Source: Roseateles sp. (lineage in GTDB: Bacteria; Pseudomonadota; Gammaproteobacteria; Burkholderiales; Burkholderiaceae_C). From it: 64,000 bases of DNA. The stretch lies in contig JAFALK010000091.1 in NCBI GenBank assembly GCA_019234295.1, positions 1-64,000 on the forward strand, in the 5' to 3' direction. How positions within the stretch are numbered: position 1 is the first letter of the stretch; every line of letters starts with the position of its first letter. Made by a program: the position numbers and the translations under genes. The notes under the pieces are model-generated. The model was not told the origin of the DNA. It was given only the letters and a program-made list of their open reading frames with translations, and made no database searches. Of this stretch, positions 8,148 to 18,395 are shown piece by piece.

Positions 8148-9439
8148 TTTGCGCGTTTGCGGGGCGCGGCCCTCTTGGAAGGGGCTTTGGCCGCCGGCGT
8201 GTCGTGCTGACGGATGAAGTCGCGCACCTGCGGGTAGACGTTCTCGCGCCAGCGGCGACCCGAGAAGATGCCGTAGTGGCCGGCGCCAATCGCGTCGTAG
8301 TGACGATGTTTCGAAGCCGGAATGCCGGTGCAAAGCTCGTGCGCAGCGTGGGTCTGTCCGGCACCAGAGATGTCGTCGAGCTCGCCTTCGACGGTCAGCA
8401 CGGCACCGGTCTTGATGTCCTGCGGGCGAACGAGCTGGCCCTTGACTTCCCATGTGCCATTCACGAGGGCGAAGTCCTGGAACACGGTCTTGATCGTGTC
8501 CAGGTAATACTCGGCCGGCAGGTCCAGTACGGCGTTGTACTCGTCGTAGAAGCGGCGGTGCTCGTCGGCACTGTCGTCGTCGCCACGCACCAGGTCGAGG
8601 AAGTAGTCGTAGTGTGAACTCAGGTGCCGGTCGGGGTTCATGGCGACGAAGCCCGTGTGCTGCAAGAAGCCCGGGTAGACCGCGCGGCCCGCGCCCGGAT
8701 AATTGGTCGGCACGCGGTAGATCACATTGGCTTCAAACCAACCGAAGCTGCGATTCATGGCCAGGTTGTTCACGGCCGTGGGGCTCTTGCGCGCGTCGAT
8801 GGGTCCCCCCATCATGGTCATGGAGCGCGGCGTGGCTTCGCCATTCGAGGCCATCAACGAGATGGCCGCGAGCGTCGGCACCGTGGGCTGGCAAACCGAG
8901 ATCACGTGGCAATCGCCAGCGCCGACATGGCGAATGAACTCCTGCACATACTCGATGTAGTCGTCGAGATGGAAGGGGCCCGACTCCAGCGGCACCATGC
9001 GGGCGTCGGTCCAGTCGGTGATGTAGACCTTGTGCTCTTTCAGGAGCTGACGCACGGTCTCGCGCAGAAGCGTCGAGTGGTGCCCCGAGAGCGGGGCCAC
9101 GACCAGCACGGTCGGCTGGGCCTTCATCTTTTCGAGGACGGCGACGTTGTCGGTGTAGCGCTTGAAGCGCAGCAGGCGGCAAAAGGGCTTGATCAGCGGC
9201 GCCAGCTCCTGCACGGCCACCTCGGATCCATCGACCTCCACGCCCGTGATGCCGAACTCGGGCTTTTCGTAGTCTTTGGCGAGGCGATGGACCAGATCCA
9301 GGCCGGCCGAGACCCGCGGCGACATCAGCGTGTGGGCGAAGGGCGAGAGCGGGTGGCTGTACAGCTTGGCCGAAGCGCTGGCGAACTCCGCGAAAGGGCT
9401 CAACAACGCGCGCTGGGTTTCATAAAGCTGGTAAAGCAT
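8144..9439 (-). CDS. phaZ: intracellular polyhydroxyalkanoate depolymerase
   Basis: A 431-residue alpha/beta-hydrolase-like enzyme that mobilises stored poly(3-hydroxybutyrate) granules. The protein starts [20 protein letters not shown], the standard PhaZ1-type N-terminus, without a signal peptide. The nucleophile motif is SVCQPTVP, in which Cys replaces the usual Ser, as is known for the Cupriavidus PhaZ family. Further family stretches include [15 protein letters not shown] and the C-terminal [15 protein letters not shown] with the catalytic His. The tail is Lys/Ala/Pro-rich. Its stop overlaps the rnfB start. It implies the organism makes PHB; synthase genes are not in the window. Confidence 0.93.
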   Translation of the reverse strand: MLYQLYETQRALLSPFAEFASASAKLYSHPLSPFAHTLMSPRVSAGLDLVHRLAKDYEKPEFGITGVEVDGSEVAVQELAPLIKPFCRLLRFKRYTDNVAVLEKMKAQPTVLVVAPLSGHHSTLLRETVRQLLKEHKVYITDWTDARMVPLESGPFHLDDYIEYVQEFIRHVGAGDCHVISVCQPTVPTLAAISLMASNGEATPRSMTMMGGPIDARKSPTAVNNLAMNRSFGWFEANVIYRVPTNYPGAGRAVYPGFLQHTGFVAMNPDRHLSSHYDYFLDLVRGDDDSADEHRRFYDEYNAVLDLPAEYYLDTIKTVFQDFALVNGTWEVKGQLVRPQDIKTGAVLTVEGELDDISGAGQTHAAHELCTGIPASKHRHYDAIGAGHYGIFSGRRWRENVYPQVRDFIRQHDTPAAKAPSKRAAPRKRAK

Positions 9440-9535
9440 TGCTATCGCCTGAAGTGATTTTCGCCTCTACTTTGCCAGAACTTGTGCGGCGCAGCATCGG
9501 GGCCTCGGGCAAGACCTTGACACCAGTCCGCGAAC

Positions 9536-10738
9536 TCAGGCCTTCATCACTGTTGCCATCGCCTCGGCCACCGCTGGCAGGTTCTTCTCGTTCAGCGCCG
9601 CCACGCAGATGCGGCCGGAGTCCACGCCATAGATGCCGAACTCGCTGCGCAGGCGCTGCATCTGAGCCGCGTTCAGGCCGGAATAACTGAACATGCCTTT
9701 CTGGCGGGTCACGAACGACAGGTCTTGCGTGACGCCGGCCTTGTGCAGGGCGGCGACCAGGGCCTCGCGCATGGCGCGGATGCGCACGCGCATGCCAGCG
9801 AGCTCCTCTTCCCACAGGGTACGCAAGGCCGGTGTGTTCAGCACCAGGGCGCAAACCTGGCCACCATGCGTGGGCGGGTTGGAGTAGTTGGTGCGGATGA
9901 CGATCTTGAGCTGCGAGAGCACGCGGGCCTGGTCATCGGCCGAAGCGCACACGACGCTCAGCGCACCGACGCGTTCGCCATAGAGTGAGAAGCTCTTGGA
10001 GAAGCTGGTGGAGACGAAGAAGTCCAGGCCGGCGGCCACGAACTGCTGGATCACGGCGCCGTCTTCGGCGATACCTTCGCCGAAGCCCTGGTAGGCCATG
10101 TCCAGGAAGGCAACCAGGCCGCGCGCCTTGACCGCCGCGACGACCTGCTCCCACTGGGCGGGCGTGAGGTCGTAGCCGGTCGGGTTGTGGCAGCAGGCAT
10201 GCAGCACGACGACCGTGCCGGAGGCGGCAGCATTCAGCGTGCCCAGCATGGCCTCAAAGTTGATGCCGCGCTTGTCGGCGTCATAGTATGGATAGGTGCC
10301 GACCGTGAAGCCGGCATTCGTGAACAGGGCGCGGTGGTTTTCCCAGGACGGGTCGGAGATCAGCACCTGGGCGCCCGGGTTCAGGCGCTTCAGGAAATCG
10401 GCGCCAATCTTCAGGCCGCCGGTGCCTCCGATGGCCTGCACGGTGGCCACGCGCTTGGCGGCGAGCAGGGGACAGTCCGCGCCGAAGACCAGTTCCTGCA
10501 CGGCCTTGTCGTAGGCGGCGATGCCATCGATGGGCAGGTAGCCGCGCGGCTTGGGGTCGGCCTGCAACTGGGCCTCGGCCCGGGCCACGCACTTGAGCAG
10601 GGGCAACTTGCCGTTCTCGTCGTAGTAGACGCCCACGCCCAGGTTGACCTTGTTCGCGCGGGTGTCGGCATTGAACTGTTCGTTCAGACCCAGAATGGGG
10701 TCGCGGGGGGCCATTTCGACGGCGGCAAACAAGCTCAT
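9536..10738 (-). CDS. tyrB: aromatic amino acid aminotransferase (aspartate aminotransferase family)
   Basis: A 400-residue class I PLP aminotransferase. The start [20 protein letters not shown] and the motif [18 protein letters not shown] match the TyrB/AspC group. The PLP-binding Lys lies in [18 protein letters not shown], the HNPTGYDL loop contacts the cofactor, and the C-terminal RICVAALN carries the carboxylate-binding Arg. It interconverts aromatic 2-oxo acids or oxaloacetate with their amino acids using glutamate. TyrB versus AspC specificity cannot be settled by eye; betaproteobacterial genes in this position are usually annotated tyrB. It diverges from uvrB. Confidence 0.88.
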   Translation of the reverse strand: MSLFAAVEMAPRDPILGLNEQFNADTRANKVNLGVGVYYDENGKLPLLKCVARAEAQLQADPKPRGYLPIDGIAAYDKAVQELVFGADCPLLAAKRVATVQAIGGTGGLKIGADFLKRLNPGAQVLISDPSWENHRALFTNAGFTVGTYPYYDADKRGINFEAMLGTLNAAASGTVVVLHACCHNPTGYDLTPAQWEQVVAAVKARGLVAFLDMAYQGFGEGIAEDGAVIQQFVAAGLDFFVSTSFSKSFSLYGERVGALSVVCASADDQARVLSQLKIVIRTNYSNPPTHGGQVCALVLNTPALRTLWEEELAGMRVRIRAMREALVAALHKAGVTQDLSFVTRQKGMFSYSGLNAAQMQRLRSEFGIYGVDSGRICVAALNEKNLPAVAEAMATVMKA

Positions 10739-10776
10739 GTGGATTCCTGACAGGACGTTGGCAATATCGGTGGGGT

Positions 10777-10797
10777 CCAGCGCAGCTGGGCTGCGCT
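10777..10797. repeat. hairpin in the tyrB-uvrB divergent region
   Basis: AGCGCAGC and GCTGCGCT form a perfect eight-base inverted repeat around a TGG loop, about 40 bases upstream of the tyrB start and 45 upstream of uvrB. No T-tract follows, so a terminator is unlikely. It could be an operator or an mRNA leader hairpin for tyrB. Confidence 0.4.
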
Positions 10798-10839
10798 ACG
10801 CTCAAGGGTTCGAGCTTACGGATTTTAGGGGATTACCCC

Positions 10840-12975
10840 ATGCGGGCAGCAGCAAACGAAAAGGCTAACGGCCAGAATCAGCAGATGGATGACGCGGAAG
10901 TCGTGAAGGGCGAATTCGTCTCCTTCGAAGGCTCGCCGTTCCAGCTCTTCCAGCCCTTTCCGCCGGCGGGCGACCAGCCCACGGCCATTGCTCAGCTCAT
11001 CGAGGGCATCAACGACGGCCTTTCCTACCAGACGCTGCTGGGCGTGACGGGCTCGGGCAAGACCTACACCATGGCCAACGTGATCGCGCGCCTGGGCCGG
11101 CCCGCAATCGTGTTCGCGCCGAACAAGACCCTGGCAGCCCAGCTCTACAGCGAGTTCCGGGACTTCTTCCCGAACAACGCCGTCGAATACTTCGTCAGCT
11201 ACTACGACTATTACCAGCCCGAGGCCTACGTCCCGCAGCGCGACCTCTTCATCGAGAAGGACAGCGCGATCAACGAACAGATCGAGCAGCTGCGCCTTTC
11301 TTGCACCAAGAGTCTGATGGAGCGGCGCGACGTGGTCATCGTGGCCTCGGTCTCGGCCATCTACGGCATCGGCAACCCAGCTGACTATCACCAGATGGTC
11401 ATGACCCTGCGCGTGGGCGACAAAGTGGGCCAGCGCGACGCCATCGCCCAACTCGTGCGCATGCAGTACAGCCGCAACGAGATGGAGTTCACGCGGGGCA
11501 TCTTCCGCGTGCGTGGCGACACCATCGACGTTTTCCCGGCCGAGCATTCCGAGCTGGCCCTGCGCATCGAGCTCTTCGACGACGAGGTGGAGACGCTCCA
11601 GCTCTTCGACCCGCTGACCGGACAGATCCGCCAGAAGATCCCGCGCTTTACCGTCTATCCGAGCAGCCATTACGTGACGCCGCGCGAGCGCGTGCTGGCA
11701 GCCATGGAAACGATCAAGGAAGAGCTGCGCGAGCGGGTGGGTTTCTTCGTGAAGGAGGGCAAGCTCGTCGAGGCGCAGCGCCTGGAGCAGCGCACACGCT
11801 TCGACTTGGAGATGCTCCAGGAGGTTGGCCACTGCAAGGGCATCGAGAACTACACGCGGCACCTCAGCGGCGCCGCGCCCGGCGAGCCGCCGCCCACGCT
11901 CGTGGACTACCTGCCACCCGACGCACTGATGTTCCTGGACGAGAGTCATGTGCTGATCGGCCAGTTCGGCGGCATGTACAACGGCGACCGGGCACGCAAG
12001 TCGACCCTGGTCGAATACGGCTTCCGACTGCCCTCGGCGATGGACAACCGGCCGCTCAAGTTCGCCGAGTTCGAGCGCAAGATGCGTCAGGCCGTCTTCG
12101 TGTCCGCCACACCGGCCGACTACGAGAAGGACAACGCGGGCCAGGTCGTCGAGCAACTCGTGCGGCCCACCGGCCTCGTCGATCCCGAGGTGCTCGTGCG
12201 TCCGGCGCGCCATCAGGTGGACGATGTCCTGCAAGAAATCCGCGAGCGGGTGGGGCAAGGCGACCGCGTGCTGATCACGGTGCTGACCAAGCGCATGGCC
12301 GAGCAGCTGACGGATTACCTGAGCGACAACGGCGTCAAGGTCCGCTACCTGCACTCGGACGTCGACACGGTTGAGCGCGTGGAGATCCTGCGTGACCTGC
12401 GCCTGGGCACCTTCGACGTACTGGTGGGCATCAACTTGCTTCGAGAAGGCCTGGACATTCCCGAGGTCTCGCTGGTGGCCATCCTCGACGCTGACAAGGA
12501 AGGCTTTCTGCGCAGCGAGCGCAGCCTGATACAGACCATCGGCCGTGCGGCCAGAAACCTGCGCGGTCGCGCCATCCTCTACGCGGACCGCGTGACTGAT
12601 TCGATGCGCCGGGCCATGGAAGAAACTGAACGCCGCCGCGCGAAGCAGCTCGCCTTCAACGAGGCCGAGGGCATCACGCCGCGCAGTGTGGCCAAGCGCA
12701 TCAAGGACCTCATCGATGGGGTTTACTCGGAGAAAGCTGGCCGCGACGACCAGAAACTGATACAGGCCGCCGAGGTCGAGGAACTGTCCGAGAAGGACCT
12801 TGGCAAGCGCATGGCGCAGCTCGAGAGGAAGATGCTCGAACACGCCCGCAACCTGGAGTTCGAACAGGCCGCCCGAGTGCGCGATCAGCTGTCGCTGCTC
12901 AAGGAGCAGGCTTTCGGGGCTTCCCTCCATGACAAGGTCGTGCCAATTCAGGCCGCCGGGCAAGGTCGCAAGTAA
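10840..12975 (+). CDS. uvrB: excinuclease ABC subunit B
   Basis: A 711-residue DNA damage verification helicase-like protein of nucleotide excision repair. Walker A is [10 protein letters not shown] near residue 68, and the beta-hairpin that probes damage lies in [17 protein letters not shown]. Helicase motifs follow ([41 protein letters not shown]), and the C-terminal UVR domain that binds UvrC is at the end ([22 protein letters not shown]). The start at 10840 has an AGGGG eight bases upstream; those G residues can pair with the CCCC just before the ATG, making a small hairpin over the start. An ATG at 10885 is an alternative. UvrA and UvrC are not in the window. Confidence 0.97.
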   Translation: MRAAANEKANGQNQQMDDAEVVKGEFVSFEGSPFQLFQPFPPAGDQPTAIAQLIEGINDGLSYQTLLGVTGSGKTYTMANVIARLGRPAIVFAPNKTLAAQLYSEFRDFFPNNAVEYFVSYYDYYQPEAYVPQRDLFIEKDSAINEQIEQLRLSCTKSLMERRDVVIVASVSAIYGIGNPADYHQMVMTLRVGDKVGQRDAIAQLVRMQYSRNEMEFTRGIFRVRGDTIDVFPAEHSELALRIELFDDEVETLQLFDPLTGQIRQKIPRFTVYPSSHYVTPRERVLAAMETIKEELRERVGFFVKEGKLVEAQRLEQRTRFDLEMLQEVGHCKGIENYTRHLSGAAPGEPPPTLVDYLPPDALMFLDESHVLIGQFGGMYNGDRARKSTLVEYGFRLPSAMDNRPLKFAEFERKMRQAVFVSATPADYEKDNAGQVVEQLVRPTGLVDPEVLVRPARHQVDDVLQEIRERVGQGDRVLITVLTKRMAEQLTDYLSDNGVKVRYLHSDVDTVERVEILRDLRLGTFDVLVGINLLREGLDIPEVSLVAILDADKEGFLRSERSLIQTIGRAARNLRGRAILYADRVTDSMRRAMEETERRRAKQLAFNEAEGITPRSVAKRIKDLIDGVYSEKAGRDDQKLIQAAEVEELSEKDLGKRMAQLERKMLEHARNLEFEQAARVRDQLSLLKEQAFGASLHDKVVPIQAAGQGRK

Positions 12976-13010
12976 TTGAGTAAAATGATCGGAAATTACT
13001 CCGGGTAAAC
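12976..13010 (+). promoter_or_regulatory. candidate iscR promoter/operator region
   Basis: The short uvrB-iscR gap starts with an AT-rich patch containing TAAAAT (12981) and then GGAAATTACTCCGGGTA, which resembles one half of the type-1 IscR operator (TACTC-GGTA-like core). IscR with a cluster represses its own operon in relatives. The match is partial and the core promoter boxes are not clear. Confidence 0.35.
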
Positions 13011-13104
13011 CCGCCGCTGGCGGACACCCGGTCCGGGCTCCGTCTGCGCTTCGTTTTTGGATGTGCGTAGCTTCGAGGCCCACTCGCCCTGAAGGAGAGC
13101 ATTC

Positions 13105-13641
13105 ATGCGACTCACGACCAAAGGCCGTTTTGCGGTCACCGCGATGATTGACCTGGCGCTGCGCGAAAACAGCGGCCCGGTCGCCCTTGCAGCGATCAGC
13201 CAACGGCAACAGATTTCCTTGTCCTACCTTGAGCAGCTGTTCGGCAAACTGCGCCGGCACGAGTTGGTCGAGAGCACCCGCGGCCCCGGCGGCGGTTATT
13301 CGCTCGGCCGCAAGTCCGACGAGATCACGGTGGCCGACATCATCGTGGCCGTGGACGAGCCCATCGATGCCACCGGCTGCGGCGGCAAGGAAAACTGCAT
13401 GGGCGAGGACACGGGCAAGTGCATCACGCACGAGCTCTGGACCGCACTCAACGCCAAGATGATCGAGTACCTCGACTCCGTGTCGCTGAAGAAGCTCGTG
13501 GACGACCAGGTCGCCAAGGGCGTGGTCATCGAGGACGCGCCGATCAAGCGTGCGATCTCGAGCACGCCGGTCGTCAAGCCCATCCGCATCACCGCCCCGA
13601 ATTCCGTTTTCGCCCTGGGCAATAGCTTCGCCAAACAATAA
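13105..13641 (+). CDS. iscR: Fe-S cluster assembly transcriptional regulator IscR
   Basis: Rrf2-family regulator of 178 residues, first gene of the isc operon. The N-terminus MRLTTKGRFAVTAMIDLAL is the winged-helix DNA-binding domain. The cluster ligands are the three Cys in CGGKENCMGEDTGKC around residues 92-106. Holo-IscR represses the isc operon and apo-IscR activates other targets. A GGAGAG stretch precedes the ATG. The C-terminal tail after residue 140 is Val/Ile/Ser-rich and less conserved. Confidence 0.97.
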   Translation: MRLTTKGRFAVTAMIDLALRENSGPVALAAISQRQQISLSYLEQLFGKLRRHELVESTRGPGGGYSLGRKSDEITVADIIVAVDEPIDATGCGGKENCMGEDTGKCITHELWTALNAKMIEYLDSVSLKKLVDDQVAKGVVIEDAPIKRAISSTPVVKPIRITAPNSVFALGNSFAKQ

Positions 13642-13659
13642 AGACGAGATCCTGCTGTT

Positions 13660-14880
13660 ATGGACATGACTCCGCATTTCCCGATCTACCTGGACTACGG
13701 CGCGACGACGCCCGTCGACGAGCGAGTCGTCGCCGCCATGATCCCGTGGTTGCGCGAACACTTCGGCAACCCGGCCAGCCGCAGCCATGCCTGGGGCTGG
13801 GAAGCCGAAGAAGCCGTGGAAAAGGCGCGCGCGCAGGTCGCCGAGCTGATCAACGCCGACCCGCGCGAGATCGTCTGGACCTCAGGGGCCACGGAGTCCA
13901 TCAACCTCGCGCTCAAGGGCGCCGCCCAGTTCTACAAGACGCGCGGCAAGCACATCATTACGCTCAAGACTGAGCACAAGGCCACGCTGGACACCTGCCG
14001 CGAACTCGAGCGACAGGGCTTTGACGTGACTTATCTCGACGTCCAGGAAAACGGTCTCGTCAGCTTCGATGCCTTCAAGGCGGCGCTGCGCGAAGACACC
14101 ATCCTGGCCTCGGTGCTCTACGTCAATAACGAAATTGGCGTGATCCAGGACGTGGTGGCCCTGGGCAGTCTGTGCCGCGAGAAGGGCGTGATCTTCCACG
14201 TGGACGCCGCGCAGGCGACGGGCAAGCTCGCCATCGACATGACCAAGCTGCCCATCGACCTGATGAGCCTGGCCTCGCACAAGACCTACGGCCCCAAGGG
14301 CATCGGTGCCTTGTTCGTGCGCCGCAAGCCGCGCGTGCGCCTTGAAGCCCAGATGCACGGCGGCGGCCACGAGCGGGGCATGCGCTCGGGCACGTTGGCC
14401 ACGCACCAGATCGTGGGCATGGGCGAGGCATACCGCATCGCGCGGAACGAGATGGCCGACGAACTGCCACGCATCCACGCACTGCATGAACGCCTGATCA
14501 ACGGTCTTAAGGACATCGAGCAGGTCTTCATCAACGGTGACCTGACGCAGCGTGTCCCGCACAACGTCAACATCTCGTTCAACTACGTGGAAGGCGAGTC
14601 GCTCATCATGGGCGTCAAGGGCCTGGCGGTGTCTTCCGGCTCGGCTTGCACTTCCGCCAGCCTGGAGCCCAGCTATGTGCTGCGCGCCCTGGGCCGCAGT
14701 GACGAGCTCGCGCATTCGTCGCTGCGCATGACCATCGGCCGCTTCACGACCGAAGAGGAGATCGATTACGCCGTCTCCGTGCTCAAGGACCGCGTGGCCA
14801 AGCTGCGCGAGCTGAGCCCTCTGTGGGAGATGTACAAGGACGGCATCGACCTTTCCACGATCAAGTGGGCTGCCCACTGA
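13660..14880 (+). CDS. iscS: cysteine desulfurase IscS
   Basis: A 406-residue PLP enzyme that takes sulfur from L-cysteine and passes it as persulfide to IscU and to tRNA-thiolation partners. PLP is bound by the Lys in [12 protein letters not shown], and the mobile catalytic Cys lies in [21 protein letters not shown]. The N-terminus [21 protein letters not shown] fits IscS. Second gene of the operon, 18 bases after iscR and 24 before iscU. Confidence 0.97.
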   Translation: MDMTPHFPIYLDYGATTPVDERVVAAMIPWLREHFGNPASRSHAWGWEAEEAVEKARAQVAELINADPREIVWTSGATESINLALKGAAQFYKTRGKHIITLKTEHKATLDTCRELERQGFDVTYLDVQENGLVSFDAFKAALREDTILASVLYVNNEIGVIQDVVALGSLCREKGVIFHVDAAQATGKLAIDMTKLPIDLMSLASHKTYGPKGIGALFVRRKPRVRLEAQMHGGGHERGMRSGTLATHQIVGMGEAYRIARNEMADELPRIHALHERLINGLKDIEQVFINGDLTQRVPHNVNISFNYVEGESLIMGVKGLAVSSGSACTSASLEPSYVLRALGRSDELAHSSLRMTIGRFTTEEEIDYAVSVLKDRVAKLRELSPLWEMYKDGIDLSTIKWAAH

Positions 14881-14904
14881 CGCACTGAATACGGAGATTT
14901 GAAA

Positions 14905-15291
14905 ATGGCATACAGCGAAAAGGTCGTTGACCACTACGAGAACCCCCGCAACGTCGGCTCTTTCGAGAAGGGCGACGAGTCGATCGGCACCGGCATGGTC
15001 GGCGCCCCGGCCTGCGGCGACGTGATGAAGCTCCAGATCAAGGTGAATCCGGCAACGGGCCTGATCGAGGACGCCAAGTTCAAGACCTATGGTTGTGGCT
15101 CGGCCATCGCATCGAGCTCGCTGGTGACCGAATGGGTCAAGGGTAAGTCGCTGGACGAAGCTCTCACCATCAAGAACACGGCCATCGCCGAGGAGCTGGC
15201 CCTGCCGCCGGTGAAGATCCACTGCTCGATCCTGGCCGAGGACGCCATCAAGGCTGCGGTGGACGACTATCGCGCCAAGCACGTCGGCTGA
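14905..15291 (+). CDS. iscU: Fe-S cluster scaffold IscU
   Basis: Scaffold protein of 128 residues on which [2Fe-2S] and [4Fe-4S] clusters are built. The ATG at 14905 gives [20 protein letters not shown], the canonical start; a TTG two codons upstream is unlikely. The three cluster Cys are in [22 protein letters not shown] and [13 protein letters not shown], and the LPPVK motif recognised by HscA is present. It is preceded by a GGAG ribosome binding site. Confidence 0.98.
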   Translation: MAYSEKVVDHYENPRNVGSFEKGDESIGTGMVGAPACGDVMKLQIKVNPATGLIEDAKFKTYGCGSAIASSSLVTEWVKGKSLDEALTIKNTAIAEELALPPVKIHCSILAEDAIKAAVDDYRAKHVG

Positions 15292-15301
15292 AGGAGTCCA
15301 G

Positions 15302-15625
15302 ATGTCGGTGACCCTGACCGAAGCCGCGGCCCGCCACGTCACGCGCTACATCTCCAAGCGCGGCAAGGGGGTGGGCGTGCGCCTGGGCGTCAAGACCACG
15401 GGCTGTTCGGGCCTGGCCTACAAGCTCGAATATGCCGACGAGGTGGCGCCCGAGGACCTGGTCTTCGAAGGCCACGGCGTCAAGGTGCTGATCGACCCCA
15501 AGAGCCTGCCCTATCTCGACGGCACGGAGCTCGACTTCGTCCGCGAAGGCCTCAACGAGGGCTTCAAGTTCCGCAACCCGCGCGAGAAGGATCGTTGCGG
15601 CTGCGGTGAATCCTTCCGCATCTGA
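15302..15625 (+). CDS. iscA: iron-sulfur cluster assembly protein IscA
   Basis: A-type carrier protein of 107 residues that receives clusters or iron from IscU and delivers them to apo-proteins. The three conserved Cys are in [14 protein letters not shown] and the C-terminal CGCGESFRI. It starts ten bases after iscU with GGAG upstream, and ends 50 bases before hscB, with a terminator hairpin in that gap. Confidence 0.97.
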   Translation: MSVTLTEAAARHVTRYISKRGKGVGVRLGVKTTGCSGLAYKLEYADEVAPEDLVFEGHGVKVLIDPKSLPYLDGTELDFVREGLNEGFKFRNPREKDRCGCGESFRI

Positions 15626-15644
15626 CCGCAGGACATTCGTGAGG

Positions 15645-15670
15645 GGCGCGGCCACGGGTCGCGCCTTTTT
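15645..15670 (+). terminator. intrinsic terminator or attenuator between iscA and hscB
   Basis: GGCGCG (15645-15650) pairs with CGCGCC (15660-15665) over a nine-base loop, directly followed by TTTTT (15666-15670). The T-run ends four bases before the hscB ATG, so the hairpin also occupies the place where the hscB ribosome binding site would be. It probably lets only part of the transcripts continue into hscBA-fdx. Confidence 0.65.
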
Positions 15671-15674
15671 CTTG

Positions 15675-16199
15675 ATGAAGCTGACCGACAACGATTTTGC
15701 TCTCTTCGGGCTGCCCGAACGCCAGCAACAGGAGCGCGCCGAGATCGACGCGCGCTGGAAGAGCCTTCAGGCCCAGGTCCATCCGGATCGTTTTGCATCC
15801 GAAGGCGCGGCCGCCCAGCGCGTGGCGATGCAATGGGCCGTCCGCGTCAACGAGGCGCACAAGCGTCTGCGTGACCCGCTCGCCCGCGCCGCCTATCTTT
15901 GCGAGCTGCGCGGCGCGCCCATTCAGGCGAACGAGAACACGGCCATGCCCGCCAGCTTCCTCATGGAACAGATGGAGTGGCGCGAGGCGCTGGACGAGGC
16001 CGTTGGTGTTGCCGCCATCGAAGCCCTCGACGTGGAAGTGGACCAACGAGAGAAGACCTTGCTGAGCGAAGTGCAGCAACTGCTCGACGATGAGAATGAC
16101 GCGACCACCGCCGCAAGCGCCGCTGCTCAAAAGGTGCGGGCGCTGATGTTCGTCCAGCGCTTCCGCTCCGACATCGCCAAACGATTGGACAACGCCTGA
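15675..16199 (+). CDS. hscB: Fe-S assembly co-chaperone HscB
   Basis: J-domain co-chaperone of 174 residues that brings IscU to HscA and stimulates its ATPase. The ATG at 15675 was chosen (MKLTDNDFALFGLPERQQQ); the upstream frame overlaps the terminator and is not conserved. The J-domain HPD motif is present as VHPDRFAS, and the C-terminal three-helix part contains the acidic MEQMEWREALDEAVG stretch that contacts IscU. No clear Shine-Dalgarno is seen because the T-run lies in front of the start. Confidence 0.93.
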   Translation: MKLTDNDFALFGLPERQQQERAEIDARWKSLQAQVHPDRFASEGAAAQRVAMQWAVRVNEAHKRLRDPLARAAYLCELRGAPIQANENTAMPASFLMEQMEWREALDEAVGVAAIEALDVEVDQREKTLLSEVQQLLDDENDATTAASAAAQKVRALMFVQRFRSDIAKRLDNA

Positions 16200-16202
16200 A
16201 CC

Positions 16203-18059
16203 ATGGCTCTGCTGCAGATTTCCGAACCGGGCCAGTCGCCCAACCCACACGAGCGTCGCATCGCCGTGGGCATCGACCTTGGCACCACGCATTCGCTCGT
16301 CGCCTCGGTGCGCCATGGTCATGCCGAATGCCTGCCTGACGACCAGGGCCGGGTGATCCTGCCTTCGGCCGTGCGCTACCTCGAAGAGGGCCGCCGCCAG
16401 ATCGGCGCTGATGCGCTCGCCGCGCAAGCCGAGGACCCGGAGAACACCCTCGTGAGCGTCAAGCGCTTCATGGGTCGCCGCCTGGCCGACGTGGCGGGCG
16501 CCGAGAAGCTGCCCTACCGCTTCGAGGACACGCCAGGTATGTTGTCCATCGTCACGCGTGATGGATTGAAATCACCCGTCCAGGTGTCGGCCGAGATCCT
16601 GGCCACCCTGCGTTTTCGCGCCGAAGACACCTTCGTGGACGACGTGTTCGGCGCCGTGATCACCGTGCCCGCCTATTTCGACGATGCCCAGCGCCAGGCC
16701 ACCAAGGATGCGGCCCAGCTGGCCGGTCTCAAGGTGCTGCGCCTGATCAACGAACCCACGGCAGCAGCCATCGCCTACGGCCTGGACAACGCCTCGGAAG
16801 GCCTTTACGCCGTCTACGACCTGGGCGGCGGCACATTTGACATCTCGCTGCTGCGGCTGACCAAGGGCGTGTTCGAGGTGGTGGCGACCGGTGGCGACGC
16901 CGCGCTGGGCGGCGACGATTTTGACCATGCGCTCGCAGACTGGGTCCTCGCCCAGGCTGGCGTGAAGGTCCGAAGCGCCCACGACAAGCGCGCCATCCTG
17001 GTGGCTGCACGCGCGGCCAAGGAGGCCTTGTCGAGTGCTGGCGAAGCGAGGCTGACGGCCGAGCTCGACGCAGGCCCCTTGAGCGTGCCAGTGACTCGCT
17101 CCCAGTTCGAACAGCTGGCCAAGCCACTCGTGGACAAGACGCTGAGCAGCGTCCGCCGCGTGCTGCGCGACGCCAAGGTCAAGACCGACGAGGTGCAGGG
17201 CGCGGTGATGGTCGGCGGCTCCACCCGCATGCCCTGCGTGCGGGCTGCGGTGAGTGAGCTCTTCGGCCGCGAGGTGTTGATCAACCTGAACCCTGACGAA
17301 GTCGTCGCCCTCGGCGCCGCGATCCAAGCCAACGCGCTGGCCGGCAACGGCAAGGATGGCGAGCTGCTGCTGCTCGACGTGATCCCGCTGTCTCTCGGTC
17401 TGGAGACCATGGGCGGCCTGACCGAGCGCATCATTGAGCGCAATTCGACCATCCCTGTGGCCGCGGCCCAGGACTTCACCACCTTCAAGGACGGGCAGAC
17501 CGCGCTGGCCCTGCACGTGGTGCAGGGCGAGCGCGAGCTCGTTAGCGAGTGCCGCTCGCTCGCCCGCTTCGAGCTGCGCGGCATCCCGCCCATGGCGGCC
17601 GGCGCGGCGCGCATCCGCGTCAGCTTCCAGGTCGATGCTGACGGTCTTCTGAGCGTCTCCGCCAAAGAACTGACCTCGGGTGTCGAGGCAACCGTGCAGG
17701 TCAAGCCCAGCTACGGCCTGGCTGACGATCAGATTGCCCACATGCTGAAGGACGGTTTTGCCAGCGCGGAGGCCGACATGGTGGCCCGAAAGCTCCGCGA
17801 GGCTCGCGTTGAGGCCGAGCGCATGCTGCTCGCCACGGCCTCGGCGCTCGCGGCCGACGGTGATCTTCTTTCCGGAGCCGAGCGCGTGGACATTGATGCG
17901 CTGACGAGCGCCGTTGGCGACACTGCGCAAGGCGAGGACGCTGATGCCATCAATGCCGCAGTCGAGGCCCTTGCCAAGGGAACTGAAGCCTTTGCCGCCG
18001 AGCGCATGAACCGCGGCATCCAGCAAGCCCTGACGGGTCGGAACATCGAGAATCTATAA
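16203..18059 (+). CDS. hscA: Fe-S protein assembly chaperone HscA
   Basis: Specialised Hsp70 of 618 residues that releases the nascent cluster from IscU. The nucleotide-binding domain shows [13 protein letters not shown], the [14 protein letters not shown] stretch and [14 protein letters not shown]; the substrate domain shows [19 protein letters not shown]. The C-terminal lid is helical. It starts three bases after the hscB stop, and fdx begins at the base after its own stop, so translation is likely coupled. Confidence 0.97.
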   Translation: MALLQISEPGQSPNPHERRIAVGIDLGTTHSLVASVRHGHAECLPDDQGRVILPSAVRYLEEGRRQIGADALAAQAEDPENTLVSVKRFMGRRLADVAGAEKLPYRFEDTPGMLSIVTRDGLKSPVQVSAEILATLRFRAEDTFVDDVFGAVITVPAYFDDAQRQATKDAAQLAGLKVLRLINEPTAAAIAYGLDNASEGLYAVYDLGGGTFDISLLRLTKGVFEVVATGGDAALGGDDFDHALADWVLAQAGVKVRSAHDKRAILVAARAAKEALSSAGEARLTAELDAGPLSVPVTRSQFEQLAKPLVDKTLSSVRRVLRDAKVKTDEVQGAVMVGGSTRMPCVRAAVSELFGREVLINLNPDEVVALGAAIQANALAGNGKDGELLLLDVIPLSLGLETMGGLTERIIERNSTIPVAAAQDFTTFKDGQTALALHVVQGERELVSECRSLARFELRGIPPMAAGAARIRVSFQVDADGLLSVSAKELTSGVEATVQVKPSYGLADDQIAHMLKDGFASAEADMVARKLREARVEAERMLLATASALAADGDLLSGAERVDIDALTSAVGDTAQGEDADAINAAVEALAKGTEAFAAERMNRGIQQALTGRNIENL

Positions 18060-18395
18060 ATGCCCATCATCAAGATCCTGCCGCATGCCGAGTACGCGCC
18101 CGAGGGCGCCGAAGTCTCGGCCCCGCCCGGCACCTCGATCTGCGAGGCCTTGCTCGAAAATGGCATCGAGATCGAGCATGCCTGCGACCAGGTCTGTGCC
18201 TGTACGACCTGCCACGTGATTGTGCGCGCCGGTGGTCGATCGCTCTCCGAGATGGAGGAGGGCGAGGAGGACATGCTGGATCGCGCCTGGGGGCTGGAGC
18301 CCGATTCGCGCCTTTCCTGCCAGGCCATCCTCGGCCAGCAGGACGTCACCGTCGAGATCCCGAAGTACTCGATCAACCACGCCAAAGAAAAGTGA
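18060..18395 (+). CDS. fdx: ISC-type [2Fe-2S] ferredoxin
   Basis: Adrenodoxin-like ferredoxin of 111 residues that supplies electrons for cluster assembly. The cluster Cys follow the pattern C-X5-C-X2-C-Xn-C ([12 protein letters not shown] and later LSCQAIL). [19 protein letters not shown] is the conserved beginning. It directly follows hscA and its stop overlaps the GTG start of tsaD as GTGA. No iscX gene follows. Confidence 0.95.
   Translation: MPIIKILPHAEYAPEGAEVSAPPGTSICEALLENGIEIEHACDQVCACTTCHVIVRAGGRSLSEMEEGEEDMLDRAWGLEPDSRLSCQAILGQQDVTVEIPKYSINHAKEK

Noticed and set aside
10825-13788. 987-codon open frame on the minus strand across uvrB and iscR
   Set aside because: It is the antisense shadow of uvrB and iscR produced by high-GC codon bias; no domain is recognisable and both sense genes are certain.
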